Source of the DNA: Isoperla grammatica
Lineage: Eukaryota > Arthropoda > Insecta > Plecoptera > Perlodidae
Direction: 5' to 3'
Assembly (NCBI GenBank): GCA_945910005.1
Contig: OX246738.1
Coordinates: 20,665,686-20,729,685, forward strand
DNA length: 64,000 bases
Shown here: one piece after another, positions 9,778-20,575 of the stretch
Numbering within the stretch: the stretch's first letter is position 1
How the letters are laid out: each line of letters opens with the position of its first letter
Made by a program: the position numbers and the translations under genes
The notes under the pieces: model-generated
Told to the model about the DNA's origin: nothing
Seen by the model: only the letters and a program-made list of their open reading frames with translations
The model's database searches: none

Positions 9778-12458
9778 TTCTTCGTCTCTTGTTGAAACTC
9801 TAACCTTCGCTCTGATGAGAAGGGCATGTGTTTTGAAACACTGTGCACCAACACATCCATTTCTGGATCAGAATCCACTAGTGGTTCCTTCAAAGACGCC
9901 CTGGACAATGTGTCTGCCAAAACCATTTTTGTTCCTGGCAAGTAAGTGATATCAACGTCATATTTGATTATTTTCAACTGCATCCTCTGCAGTCTTGGAG
10001 AAACTTTGTTAACGTTTTTCGATGCTATTGACACCAACGGCTTATGGTCAGTCTGTATTATTACTTTCCGGCCATAAACATAGAAATGAAACTTTGTCAA
10101 TCCGTACACGATAGCATTTAATTCCTTTTCAATCTGTGCGTACGCCTGTTCGGTATCTGTGAGGCTCCTAGAAGCGAATGCTATAGGATGCCCTTCTTGA
10201 ACTAAACAAGCGCCCATTCCATCCTTTGACGAGTCAACTTGCAAAACTAACTGTTTACTAGCATCAAAATACGACAGTACCGGTGCTTGCACTAACAGAG
10301 TTTTCAACTGTTCAAACGCCTTGACCTGTTCGTGTTCCCACGCCCAATCAACATCTATCCTAAGAAGCTGGCGAAGCGGACTAGAAACTGGCGACAAGTT
10401 TGGCATATATTGGTGAACAAAGTTCAACATTCCCAAGAAACGACGAACATCTGCGACACAAGTCGGAGTTGGCATATCGACGATAGCCCTTACTCTCTCT
10501 GGATCAGCTCGTACACCCTTGTCTGAAATCAGTTGACCCATGAATTTCACCTCCTTGACTCCATGCTGAAACTTGTTAGGATTAAATTTCACCTTCGCTT
10601 GCCTGGCTCTCTCTAACACTAGTTTCAAGACGTGATCGTGCGACTCTTGAGTAGCCCCGGCAACTATAATGTCGTCAAAAATCACCTGGATACCCTCGAT
10701 ATCTCCGAAAATCTCATTGTTCATACGCTGAAATACTTCGGGACTCGACGATAATCCAAATGGAAGCCGCAAGTACTTGTATCTACCAAACGGTGTATTA
10801 AACGTGCAAAGATCAGTGGAAGACTCATCCAACCTCACTTGATGGAACCCATCCTTCATATCTAGAATGGTAAAAAATTTCATTCCTGACAAGCCTGCAA
10901 TTACGTCGTCAGCTACTGGGATGGGATAGTGTTCCCGCTTTAAACTGCGATTCAAGACAGTAGGGTCTAAGCACAGCCTGAGATCCCCGTTAGGTTTCTC
11001 TACAATGACTAAATTATGGACCCAGTCTGTAGGGTTAGTCACTTTTTCTATAATCTCTTGCTTTTCCAAACTGTCAAGTTTCGCTTTTAATCTATCCTTA
11101 ACCGCTAAGGGAATTCTTCGAGCTGGTTCTACCTTGGGTTTAGCATCTGGCTGCATTTGCATTTTATACACTCCTGGTAAACACCCTAAACCTTCAAATA
11201 CATCCTGATAATCTTTCAACCAATCCTCTTTAGATACTAATAATCTACTCTTACTCATCGTTACCTTGTCTACTTTCTGTATCAGTCCCAACTGTATACA
11301 TGCCTCTAGTCCCAACAGGGGTACACTCTTTGTGTCCGTGACCATAAATGGCACAGTGACTTTTCTGTCTCCCTTTTCACAATCTAATGTTACGGTTCCT
11401 TTGGGTATAATTATTTTATCACCAAATGACACTAACTTGACCTTGGTACTTTTTAATTGCCCTACATTATGCAATCTTTTAAAATACCTGTATGGCAAAA
11501 TGCTTATTTCCGCCCCAGTGTCCAATTTGAACAACATCTTCGTCTTGGCTATGATGAGGTTTGAAGTCCACGTCGGTCCTGTGGTTGACGAGACGGCGTC
11601 GACTCTACCGACAGAATCCATTTTGACCATCTGGTAGTCCTCATCACTCTCCGATTGGTCACTGGTTGGCTCATTGTGCGGATCGTATTGCTTCTCGACC
11701 TCTTGAACAGCTTTCTTCTTCATTCGGCACACCTTGTAGAAATGTCCCTTCTTCTTGCAGCCGGAACAGACTTGCCCGTAAGCTGGACATTTTCGCGGCA
11801 CATGCTTGTATCCACAGAACTTGCAGTTGCTTGAGGGTAACTTCTCTTCTTGATTTGCCTTACTGGTGTACTTCTTATTATGTATACCAGAAGCATCCAC
11901 AATCCTTAAGTTTTCAAGTTGTTCTAGCTGACTCTTGCTAGCCTCGGCAGCACGACAGTGTTCCGACGCCTGTTTCAAGGTCAAAGCTGGAAGATGTAGT
12001 AGACGCTCTCTCAAGGACTTATCGTTTATCCCCAACACTACTCGTAAAGTTAGCATTTGTTCGGTTTGATCTCTGAACTCGCATGATGCTGCCATCTTCT
12101 TTAAGGTAGTAACGAAGTGATCATAAGGTTCCCCTTCCGCTTGACAGTGTGTGAAAAACTTACTTTGTTCGAAGATTAGATTCTTGCGTGGATTGCAGTA
12201 CGCCTCAAACTTTGCTATGACGTCATCCACTTTGGCTTTGTTCTCATCACCCTCGAACGTGAACGTGTTGAACACTTCTAAAGCCTCTTCTCCTATTAGA
12301 TTTAATAGTATGGCTGTTTTCACTTGCTCTGATTGTTTGTCTTTGCCTGACGCTTGCATAAATATCTCATACCTCTGTTTGAATTTTCTAAAATTCTCGG
12401 CGACATTGCCGGACGCCAAGTCTAGCATTGGCGGTGGATGAAACATTGCGTCAGCCAT
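9687..12458 (-). CDS. Gypsy gag-protease-reverse transcriptase-RNase H polyprotein
   Basis: A 923-codon ORF that starts at ATG 12458, 115 bp inside the 5' LTR. Gag occupies about residues 1-200 and ends in two zinc knuckles, C212-C215-H219-C224 and C231-C234-H239-C244. The aspartic protease motif is DTGA at 313-316. Reverse transcriptase spans about 440-640 with LDMKDGFHQ (catalytic D533) and IFDDII (594-597), where most gypsies have YxDD. RNase H follows with D742, E779 and D804. The frame ends at KVPSACKYF, and homology resumes one frame over in the integrase ORF. The break falls at a CTTTTAAG run near 9690. Gag and pol are in a single frame, as in some animal Gypsy lineages. Confidence 0.93.
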   Translation of the reverse strand: MADAMFHPPPMLDLASGNVAENFRKFKQRYEIFMQASGKDKQSEQVKTAILLNLIGEEALEVFNTFTFEGDENKAKVDDVIAKFEAYCNPRKNLIFEQSKFFTHCQAEGEPYDHFVTTLKKMAASCEFRDQTEQMLTLRVVLGINDKSLRERLLHLPALTLKQASEHCRAAEASKSQLEQLENLRIVDASGIHNKKYTSKANQEEKLPSSNCKFCGYKHVPRKCPAYGQVCSGCKKKGHFYKVCRMKKKAVQEVEKQYDPHNEPTSDQSESDEDYQMVKMDSVGRVDAVSSTTGPTWTSNLIIAKTKMLFKLDTGAEISILPYRYFKRLHNVGQLKSTKVKLVSFGDKIIIPKGTVTLDCEKGDRKVTVPFMVTDTKSVPLLGLEACIQLGLIQKVDKVTMSKSRLLVSKEDWLKDYQDVFEGLGCLPGVYKMQMQPDAKPKVEPARRIPLAVKDRLKAKLDSLEKQEIIEKVTNPTDWVHNLVIVEKPNGDLRLCLDPTVLNRSLKREHYPIPVADDVIAGLSGMKFFTILDMKDGFHQVRLDESSTDLCTFNTPFGRYKYLRLPFGLSSSPEVFQRMNNEIFGDIEGIQVIFDDIIVAGATQESHDHVLKLVLERARQAKVKFNPNKFQHGVKEVKFMGQLISDKGVRADPERVRAIVDMPTPTCVADVRRFLGMLNFVHQYMPNLSPVSSPLRQLLRIDVDWAWEHEQVKAFEQLKTLLVQAPVLSYFDASKQLVLQVDSSKDGMGACLVQEGHPIAFASRSLTDTEQAYAQIEKELNAIVYGLTKFHFYVYGRKVIIQTDHKPLVSIASKNVNKVSPRLQRMQLKIIKYDVDITYLPGTKMVLADTLSRASLKEPLVDSDPEMDVLVHSVSKHMPFSSERRLEFQQETKKWEVAQQLLELVQKGWPDHLNKVPSACKYF

Positions 12459-12555
12459 GCTTGTTGTAGCTTGCGTGCCTAGGCCTACCTACGCGAATCT
12501 TCTTACTTGTAGATTCTTCTTAATCTTGTAGGCGAGCCGTCATCCATTAGCACAT

Positions 12556-12573
12556 CCCTCACTTCCGACACCA
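12556..12573 (-). other. Gypsy primer-binding site
   Basis: Immediately inside the 5' LTR the minus strand reads TGGTGTCGGAAGTGAGGG. TGG opposite a tRNA CCA end is the standard start of such sites. The complement resembles the 3' end of a tRNA-Leu but is not an exact match to any tRNA I can recall. Confidence 0.65.
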
Positions 12574-12758
12574 TGTGATATTATGTGGGTATAATATAAG
12601 ATACACTGATTAAAGTAAAGAGGTTTATTATGATGTGCTGTGATACACGTCTGGTTACAACTCGTGACAGACGGCGACTTCCGCTCACCGTGTCGGCCTC
12701 TAGCGGGCTCTACCGATACTGTTGGTGGTGTAGCCAACGTGACAGACATAACATTACA
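12574..12758 (-). repeat. Gypsy 5' LTR
   Basis: 185 bp, beginning TGTAATG and ending ATCACA on the minus strand, followed outside by the ACAAC duplication. Confidence 0.93.
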
Positions 12759-12763
12759 ACAAC

Positions 12764-14631
12764 CCTACAAACAGTGTAGCTAGCCTAGGCCTAGGCCTAC
12801 GTCTAGGGCTGATCGTAGGCCTGACCTATTGTTTCTAGCTGTACATATATCTATAGGCCTAGAGCCTAGTTGTAGGCCTACGTATGTCTAGGTTAACTCT
12901 AGGCTAGCCTTAAGCCTGGTCTACAAGTCCACAATAGGCCTAGGCCCCTAGGCCTAGATCGGCAACTAGGCCTAATTCTGGTAGTTCGTCTACCGTGTAT
13001 CGGTTCTGTTGTTTCGTCACATGTAACTAGGCCTAAGCAGGTTTAGGCTTTAAAGGCCAATTAGTTTCTGTGTAGGCATTGTATAAGTTTATGTACAACT
13101 CAGACCATAAGGTCATTCCTGTTACCACAGCTTATTTTTCCAATATCCAACTTGCCCTTGCAACAGATTACGGGAACAGGTAGGAACTTAGTTTGGTAGG
13201 CCTACTGCCTTCTGTAAATGTAGGGTAGGCTAGATACTATTTTATCAGTCTGTTATCAGGATTGTATTTCTCGTAAGTGTTGATTAGGCCTACCGTGTAT
13301 CGGTTCTGTTGTTTTGGTATTGAATGGAACATGATGTACCGGTAAGCTAGGTTAGGTTAGATGTTCGTGATGATTGGCAAACTATAACCTGCAAGGGTAC
13401 GAATGCATACAGAACACTGGGTCAATGAACAACCAACATGCGGTGCTCAACATTTACCATATTCTTTAAAGTGCACCGTATCACTTGTCAGTAAAACGTA
13501 GTTGTGCATATTGTAGACTGTCTTTTAACCGCGGTGGATAGGCCTCCCCTATGGAAATGTTGAATACAACCTGTATACAATATTTTGTGAGTGATTGAAT
13601 ACTAGGTAAGCAATAACCGATTGACCCATCTAACATTGTGATTTGTCCCGGTAATCTCCGGCAATGCTAAGTTAGATCTTTCGTGAACATTTCCCTACCA
13701 CCACTTTTAACACTACAGTTACTAGGAAAAAATATGTGGCGTTAAAGGAAATGACATTGTGCAGAGTGTTGTATGTGTAGTAACTAACAAGATCAATTTA
13801 ATGCATAAGAGATAAGTACTTTAAATGTGGCGGTTTATTCTAACAACAACAACAACAGTAGTTATGGTTTGCTATGTTGGTAGTATTACATCTAGACATC
13901 TTGTGCTTTGTTATGTTGAGAGTGTTGAATAATTTGGTTAAATCCTGTAAAACTACAGTAAGTAAGCCTGTAATAATCGCACTTCATTGTTACTGTTATA
14001 GCCTAGGCGTAGTTGCCGTTACAGACTTATAGTATAGTTTAAAGGGTATTATGCATGTGGCCTAAAGTCAAATTATATTTAAGAAGCGTAGGGATGGAAT
14101 GTGTGTGAATGAGACCGTCTTCGGTGGTGGGTATTGTGAGCGCGTCAAGCGTGTCATCGAGTAATAGGCTTCGGCTCGGTTCAAACCGTCTTACAGTGCG
14201 ACTAACAAACATTGGCTGGTCGACAGTGGAACAGGTGAACGCAGAATGTCTTATGCTAATTATAATATGACAAACATTTTGTCGGGTGTAGTTAGTGCAT
14301 GGAAGGAACCATTGGCACCTATTACTTTGCATTTGGTCGTAAAAAATAACAGTGTTGTAGAAATGTAATCGACGACATTTTCAAAGGATATTTCGACGAT
14401 CGCCTCGCACGCAAAGTGGAACATAAGCTTAATGATAGCAAACATTTATCATGTGTTAAAAATGTTCAGTGCAGTAAGCTGGATCCTTGTGGTCACCTGA
14501 TGTTCTCACACCGCTAACAATAAATTGTTTTTCTCTCATTAAATAATGACATGATTTATATTAAAGAATTAATTTTCAGTAATCAATTTGGTTTATGCAT
14601 TTTTCTGTTTAATCTCCAAAAACTGATTCTT
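12764..14631. other. Intergenic DNA, TAGGCCTA-rich at its left end
   Basis: Clusters of TAGGCCTA occur to about 13020. The phrase TACCGTGTATCGGTTCTGTTG occurs twice (12990 and 13290). Short minus-strand frames at 14039-14445 show no recognisable domain. No gene is supported. Confidence 0.5.
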
Positions 14632-14653
14632 GGGGGGGGGGGGGGGGGGGGGG
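14632..14653 (+). repeat. Poly-G tract
   Basis: 22 consecutive G. It is followed by unannotated DNA to 15200 that includes a C-rich run at 15129-15145. Confidence 0.95.
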
Positions 14654-15229
14654 AGCAAAAAGCCATGAAAATAGAATATTAACTATCACAAACCCAGCAA
14701 ACACACTGATATCATTGGCAGTTCCCAATCGAATCACTAATGTTTTACTTCATTTAATGGTAGACGAATCATATCATTCTGACATCATTGTAGGATAATT
14801 GTCTCGTCTATATATTAATATCATTAACTGATATCCCAAGAACATCTTACTGAGATCACTGTATGATTCAATAATTAATGAAGAATTAGTTAATTGCACA
14901 CTCTAAAGGTATTTTTAATCTAGCTGGTATATATATACATATCTAAATCGTTATATAACCTTATATTTACAAAATGCATTGCAATCATTCAATGACCGTT
15001 TCAAGACATATTTCCGGCATCATTATGAGACATCAAAACTCTGCGTGTCAATATAATTTACTGACAACGCTAGGATCCCATTCTATTGTCAATCAAAGAT
15101 TCACATACTAAACTATTGTGACCCAAACGCCCCCCCCCCCCTCCCCCTTCGCCCCCCACAAAAAAAAACTACTTCTACTAAAAACTACTACGTCCGGGGG
15201 TGATTGGAGGAAAGGGATATAAATATAAG

Positions 15230-15425
15230 AACCAAACATGGTCATGCAGGAATGGAAACCGGAGTACGACGAGGACTGCATTTGGTCTGGCTTCTCCCTT
15301 TCGACCTGTCCGGCTTGGGTGGATGGCCCTACCAGAAGAAATACGCTTCTGCCAGCAAACTCGGGATTAGTGTGATGTGGGCAGGGAAGCCTTTCAATCA
15401 ATATCCATTGATTGATTGATAAATT
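15230..15425 (+). mobile_element. Possible 3' end of a non-LTR element
   Basis: The segment containing GACCTGTCCGGCTTGGGTGG and GGCCCTACCAGAAG looks like the conserved 3' terminal region shared by many invertebrate LINE-related repeats. It ends in a short (ATTG)n tail at about 15405-15420. This is recognition by style only. Confidence 0.25.
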
Positions 15426-16571
15426 ATAATTTGGTAATCATGAACATGATTAGATAACTTTTCAAGACAATTGTAGACTTATTGCTCCCAGCCTCCAACC
15501 AATTTAGCTGACTCGCTTGCAAACTGCAGGCCTCGGTCACTGGATCTCTGCTACTCGAGATCGCTGAGTAGACAGTACAAGCCTCTCCACATGTTTGTAG
15601 ACTGACATGCAGCATATGGAGATTTGAGGCGGATCACTGTTCAATAATAATTACATATCACTGTACTCCATAAGCTAACATTATTGGAACCAGGAGTGGA
15701 TGAGGTAACCCCCTCTCCCCCACTCCTTGCTGCAGGAGCTTGCAATTGCTCTCTTGTAATCTGGCAGCCTAGCAGATGAGGTGTTCTTGCAGGATCTAGG
15801 ATGATAGGGTTATTCAAGTACTAGTAGTATTTTGTAAGTAACAGTTCTTATTGTTTTATTAAATAGTAGTTAACTCTTACAAGGCTTATGTCTTAACCTA
15901 GCAAACCCTTTCCTCTCATTCCCGATATCAGGAAGTAAATCAAGCTCCAGGTGTCGATAATAAATTGACTAGTAATCAATCTAACTGTCGGCACAACATT
16001 AGCAAAGCACGCAACCTGCCCACCACGATAAAGTAGCAGTCCTTGAGCAGGAATTATTTTTCTTTAAAAAGAAATGTGTATTCAACTGTTTTAATTATTT
16101 ATGTGGAATGTGTTTTGGCCTATAGGCTAAAGTAACTGTGTAACCTACGCCTCAATATTAGTCATGGTCTATTGCATCATTACATCGGATTCTCCTGCTC
16201 CCAATGTTTGAAGTTAGCGGCTCGTGTGAAAAAAAGTTTTAGTACAACATCGCCAACTTACAAAAATACAGTGTTCAAGAAGAGTAAAGGTAAGTATTGG
16301 CTGTTAATATTTAAAACCTATTTTACAATAGTAATTAATTGTAAGCGATGAAAGAGGACAATACTCTGCTACAATTATTTGCATGACACTATTATATTAA
16401 TTGGAAATTCTATAGGAGTTTCCAAATCATGATGCAATGTCGTTGGTGCACCTGAATATACCGTCATTGTGGGCCCGTGCGGCGTACGTAGCGTGGTGGT
16501 GGCGGTAGTAGGCATTTCTCGGTTATTCCCCCGGTTATTACTCTATGAGCATTCCCACAGTGGCAGTGTAG
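15426..16571. other. Intergenic DNA, nothing recognised
   Basis: Contains one donor-like AAAG|GTAAGTA at 16288, which could end an upstream untranslated exon of the DUF4806-like gene. No open coding frame with an ATG leads into it. Confidence 0.4.
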
Positions 16572-16616
16572 GCAAGCGTGGCAGATAATCCATATCAAAG
16601 GCTTCGACATTTTGAG
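16572..16616 (+). other. Candidate 5' exon of the DUF4806-like gene
   Basis: The stretch from an AG at 16570-16571 to the donor GAG|GTAAGC at 16617 is open in phase 0 (SVADNPYQRLRHFE). This phase is compatible with the acceptor at 18174. An in-frame TAG lies just upstream and no ATG is present, so translation would have to begin in an earlier exon I have not identified. The acceptor is weak. Confidence 0.3.
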
Positions 16617-16806
16617 GTAAGCTGCAACGGCGTTGTGTGTGGTGGTAATAATAATATTGTGTGTCAGCACTTCCCTCTGGTATGGCTAAGAGGTTTTACC
16701 TTGCGTTTCCTAGGCCCGCGTAAGCGTGCCAAGGAAACGTTAGGCACGCGAAAATTGTGAGGTTATGAACCGATTAGCACGCCAAGTTGGACACGTTTTA
16801 TATTTA

Positions 16807-16984
16807 GGGTCAAATGCATAGTCGTTCCTCACGTGCTCCTCAACTCAGCCTTTCCTCAGGCTCGCCCAACCACCAATCACATAGCAGCATTGCCATGTGG
16901 ACTGCTCTGTGATTGGTGGTTTGGGCGAGTCTGAGGAACGGCTGAGTTGAGGAGCACGTGAGGAACGACTTCGCATTTGATCCC
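16807..16984. mobile_element. Palindromic MITE
   Basis: A 178-bp near-perfect hairpin. The left arm runs GGGTCAAATGC, GTCGTTCCTCACGTGCTCC and onward. The right arm is its complement (GGAGCACGTGAGGAACGAC, GCATTTGATCCC). The loop is at about 16885-16900. Flanked by TA on each side, suggesting a Tc1/mariner-type target duplication. Confidence 0.8.
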
Positions 16985-17343
16985 TAAACCAACTGAGTGT
17001 CGGCTTGAGCCCTAGGCCTAGTCCTAACATCGTGTTAGTCAGAAATCAACCAGAGGTGGATGCTGATACATTCTTAATTTTTTTTTTATTTTGCACATGG
17101 ACACCCACATATGAATGTCTACTTTTCAAGTCAGTTCTTCTCACATTTTTAGGGCTTCCCGTTTTCCATATATGGTCATTATAAGCTGTTTGCCTACTGT
17201 AAAATTGCACGTTTTCTATGTATGGGGTTATTATTACCATTCAAAGGGGTATCAAGCTACAGCATCCCCTCACTAGAACATGTTTTATCTTGTTCTGAGT
17301 TCCAAATATATATATATGTGAAATCCAGAAATTAAAAAACCAA

Positions 17344-17412
17344 CCCCGACTGGGAATCGAACCCAGGTCTCCCACTTGCCGGGGGGGCGCCATAACCCCT
17401 AGACCACCGGGA
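17344..17412 (-). tRNA. tRNA-like sequence, probably pseudogene or SINE head
   Basis: The minus strand carries a perfect A box (TGGTCTAGGGG) and B box (GGTTCGATTCC), a wobble-rich 7-bp acceptor stem and a T-run terminator directly after it. The 3' half resembles tRNA-Asp. The anticodon arm is C-rich, with a mismatch and no U33, so a functional tRNA is unlikely. Confidence 0.5.
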
Positions 17413-18174
17413 CCGGCAATTCAATGACTGGCTTGATATAAATATATATTTATTGTGTTTATCAGGTTAGCAATTGGAGTCAGCGGCATTTAGTTCCAAT
17501 TGTTTCACTTAGTAAACCCAGTATACTGAATAATTGAACACCTTGCTAACTGTCAGCAAAAAGTGGCTGTGTAAGCCGAAACGTTCCGTCTAAATGTAAT
17601 TGTAAATTATTGTAAATATATGTAATCTCCATCTCAACACGGCTGCCGATCTTCTTTAAGGTGAGCTGTTGGTTCCTATAATTATTTCCCTCTCAATACT
17701 GTCAGCAAAGTAAGTAACTTAGAACTGGAATACTTCGCTTGCTCAGCACACTCAGCTGCTGAATTCTGGCACATGACTAAACATGCAATAACAAACAAAC
17801 AAAACATTCATTCCTATTTTAATATGTACAATTAGTCTTGTCTACACATTGTAATTTTGTAATGTTTGTAATTTAATTGTTTGTCATTTTTTAAAAATCA
17901 ATCAACAAATCTGCACAAATCTAACATTGAGATCACTTTGGTTCTGCCATCTTATACTGTATTTTTTTTATGTCTCAAACCTATGTTCTGCCCACACTCA
18001 AGGCTTGCCTTCTGTGGGCTTCTCATTACATAAACATATCCTACTATTTTTCCAATACTGTACTAAAGAAATGAGAATAAAATGCTTTTGAATTGAATAT
18101 TTTAAAACATGCACTATATAATATATTTTATAGTTATATTATATACATTACGTATTTCTTTTTAACTATTTTAG

Positions 18175-20461
18175 GCAGAGATCTTACGCTCAGAAGGTGG
18201 CACAAGTGTTCCCGATGGGACTCGTAGAATCCTTAGACTTGTCTTTGCTAACGAAGCTGCGAGACATTTTACCTGGGATGGGGCCACTGGGAAAAGGAAA
18301 CTAAGAGACTATGTGTTGATGACAACCATAATCGGTAAGTTAAATGAGCTTATCACCGCTTAGCTTATCAAAGCAATCAAAGCTTATCAAACAATTTGTA
18401 TGTACTATTTTTTGGTTTATTGGAGTGTTCTCACCTTTACCTACAACATTAATTTGTATCTCAGCATTTCTCTTCCTATGCAGTAAAATTACAGGTTAAA
18501 TGGAAGAGCGAACTATGTTCCAATCTTGCCTTTATTATTATTACTACTAGGAAAACGCTCTGGGTTGATAAGCAAGAGCGTATGGGGAACGAACACGGAA
18601 ATTACTCTTCACGACAGTTTTGAAAGTTAGCGCCAACAGCCAATTAGTGTTATGTTGCCATTGATTACGTCACCTTTTTACAAATGTACTTTCCACCTCC
18701 AAAACTTATCGGTTTACAATAAAGATAGCATATTCGTGATGGGACGGAAATTTCCTATAATGTAGCGACCTCAGATTTTGCTGCCATTTTCTTTGAAAAT
18801 TTTGTTTTTGTGTAACTTTGTTGTAACTTTGTAACTTATCGACCGATTTATCTACAAAACTAATGGCGTTCAATCCACATCAAAGCTTATGGATAATTAA
18901 AATTTCAACTTGATCGTTGGTCCAGTGGTTAGCATCCCTGCTTCCAATGCAGAAGGTCCCGGGTTCAAATCCCGCTTCAGGCAGAAGTTTTTTAACTTCT
19001 AAAGTGGATTCAATTCCATTACTTCTTGGCTTAGGAATAAATAAACGGTGACTTTGGAGCCGTCCTAGCAACGAAGCACTCAATAAATTCAAAGTTGTTC
19101 TGAATCGGCCTTGTTGATTTTGGCATTTGTCCGCAGGTGTTCGCACTGTCCAATCACTGATTCATATGTTTCGTATTTAAAATATCGATCTTTGATTGGT
19201 TATCGCTCACTCGTCGATGGTGTTCGAAGCCTACAGGGTTGGTTTAGTAACTTTAAATTAAAGTCCCCCACTGCAAATCAGTTTAATTACTGAGTGGGTA
19301 GACTCTAAATGTGAATTTATTTATTTATTTTTATTTTATTTAAAAACAAAACGAGTGCCGTAAAAATAGAATACTGACTCTTGCTATGCTCGCTTGCTTG
19401 ATTATTACTATTACTAGGAAAACGCTCTGTATTACGCGTTGATAAGCGAGCGCGTCCATACCTACGAACTTTGGGGCGAAAAGTTCTCAAATCTTATAAA
19501 AACAACAATGAACAACAATTCAAGAATGTGTATAGCAAAATTTTTCCTAATTTCTATAGCTATTATACTTTCCGACATTGTTGAATGGAGTGCAATGTGC
19601 GTTGCTAAGAATTTTCGTCGTCGTGTTTTCAACACGGTCCGTCACCATTACTAACACTTATTGACAGTAATAGAAATGTATTTTCTGCCTCTAATACGTA
19701 TCAGATCGCATTTATATTAGTATATTCGCGACCGGACAAAAATTTACTATAATATAGCCACCTCACATTTTGCTGTTACTATGTTTCAGAAAAATATTTT
19801 CGAGTAACTTTTGTGTAACTTTGCCAATACTTATTAGATCGCCATAACTCGAACATATTCAAGATCGGAAATATCTTTTTAAAGATATGGCTATCTCACA
19901 TTTTGACGCCATTTTGTTCCAGAAACATATTTTGCAGTACCTATGGTGTAACTTTGTAACTTTTCGAACGTTTTTACACCTTCAATCCACATCGAGGCTT
20001 GTGGATGGTCCAAATTTCAAGTTGATCGGACTTTTCGTGCGACCGCTATCGACAGACATAAAAAAACAAAAAACAGAACAAAGTGCCATAAAGGTCTAAT
20101 GGAGACGCTCGCTTAGTTATTATTATTATTGTTATTATTATGTGTGCCATTGCCACGCTAAAGTAGATCACTTTCACCCCTGCACCCTGGTCTAAGTCAA
20201 AGTCTGTCAGTGTGTTCAACTTGCTTTGTATTTAATGCAATTTTTTAACTTCAAGTAACTGTGGCTTTACGTCGGACTCTTTTTCACAAGCTTCTTTTTC
20301 ACTCACACTGTTAACTGGTGCCTAGTGCCTTCTTCTGTCTGTCAAATTATAAAATTAAGTATTTTCATTTTTCAGCTTCTGTGAAGAAGATACCAAACCT
20401 GACAAACGTTACTAACAAGCAAGTCGAGATGGCCACCAGGACATGGTCAACACTCAAATGA
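18175..20461 (+). CDS. DUF4806-like protein, two 3' exons
   Basis: Exon 18175-18334 follows a polypyrimidine acceptor (TTTTTAACTATTTTAG) and ends at ATCG|GTAAGT. Exon 20376-20461 follows TTTTTCAG and ends in TGA (20459-20461). The phases match exactly across the intron (G|CT gives Ala). The joined product ends in a 27-residue last exon. The first exon reads GTRRILRLVFANEAARHFTW, then GATGKRKLRDYVLMTTIIG. This fits the second half of the DUF4806 domain, which has a conserved 'R.L..L.TNE.A..F.W.G..GK..F' pattern. The function of this domain is unknown. The intron is packed with repeats: two copies of a 750-bp family and a SINE. The start of the gene is unresolved (see 16572-16616). It may itself be a dispersed multicopy gene. 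Confidence 0.6.
18546..19406 (+). repeat. 750-bp repeat family, copy 1 (interrupted by a SINE)
   Basis: Begins ACTAGGAAAACGCTCTG and matches copies at 19410 and 45115 through the blocks GTAACTTTGTAACTT and TCAATCCACATC up to CTTGATCG at 18916. A SINE then follows. The family tail (GAGTGCCGTAAAAATAGA, then GCTCGCTTGC) resumes at about 19350. Confidence 0.7.
18905..19335 (+). mobile_element. tRNA-Gly-derived SINE, copy 1
   Basis: Head with A box TGGTCCAGTGG (18918-18928), a TTCCAA anticodon loop as in tRNA-Gly(UCC) and B box GGTTCAAATCC (18962-18972). A central block AAACGGTGACTTTGGAGCCG is at 19043-19062. A block CACTGCAAATCAG followed by GAGTGGGTAG lies near 19270-19300, ending in an ATTT-rich tail. 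It shares these three blocks with the copies at 23336 and 33795. About 150 extra bases lie between its centre and its 3' block. Confidence 0.75.
19410..20121 (+). repeat. 750-bp repeat family, copy 2
   Basis: Starts ACTAGGAAAACGCTCTG and ends near AAACGCTCGCTT-like sequence. Aligned by eye with 45115-45858 along nearly its whole length. It has a 71-codon open frame from TTG at 19439 to 19654 whose counterpart in copy 3 is also open. Confidence 0.75.
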
Positions 20462-20523
20462 TAGGATTAAACACAAGTTAAAGGCACAAAAACACAGGGC
20501 TATAATCCCTGAATTAGACAGTG

Positions 20524-20529
20524 AATAAA
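20524..20529 (+). terminator. Poly(A) signal of the DUF4806-like gene
   Basis: AATAAA 63 bp after the stop codon, in the expected place for transcript cleavage. Confidence 0.45.
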
Positions 20530-20575
20530 TGGAAAATCTAAAATTTGTAAAGATTAGGCTAGACAACTGTGTGTA

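Larger units (their letters stand above)
2665..12758 (-). mobile_element. Ty3/Gypsy LTR retrotransposon with a nested insertion in its 3' LTR
   Basis: The element is bounded by a perfect 5-bp target duplication ACAAC (2660-2664 and 12759-12763). LTRs start TG and end CA on the minus strand. The 185-bp 5' LTR (12574-12758) is intact. The 3' LTR is cut into 2665-2735 and 8268-8388 by another insertion, and the two pieces sum to exactly the same 185 bp after removing a 7-bp duplication. As far as I can read, the LTR copies are identical, so integration was recent. The interior carries gag, protease, reverse transcriptase, RNase H and integrase, with one frameshift. Confidence 0.93.

Noticed and set aside
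14039..14445. Minus-strand coding gene
   Set aside because: Two overlapping short frames in different phases without domain similarity or codon character.
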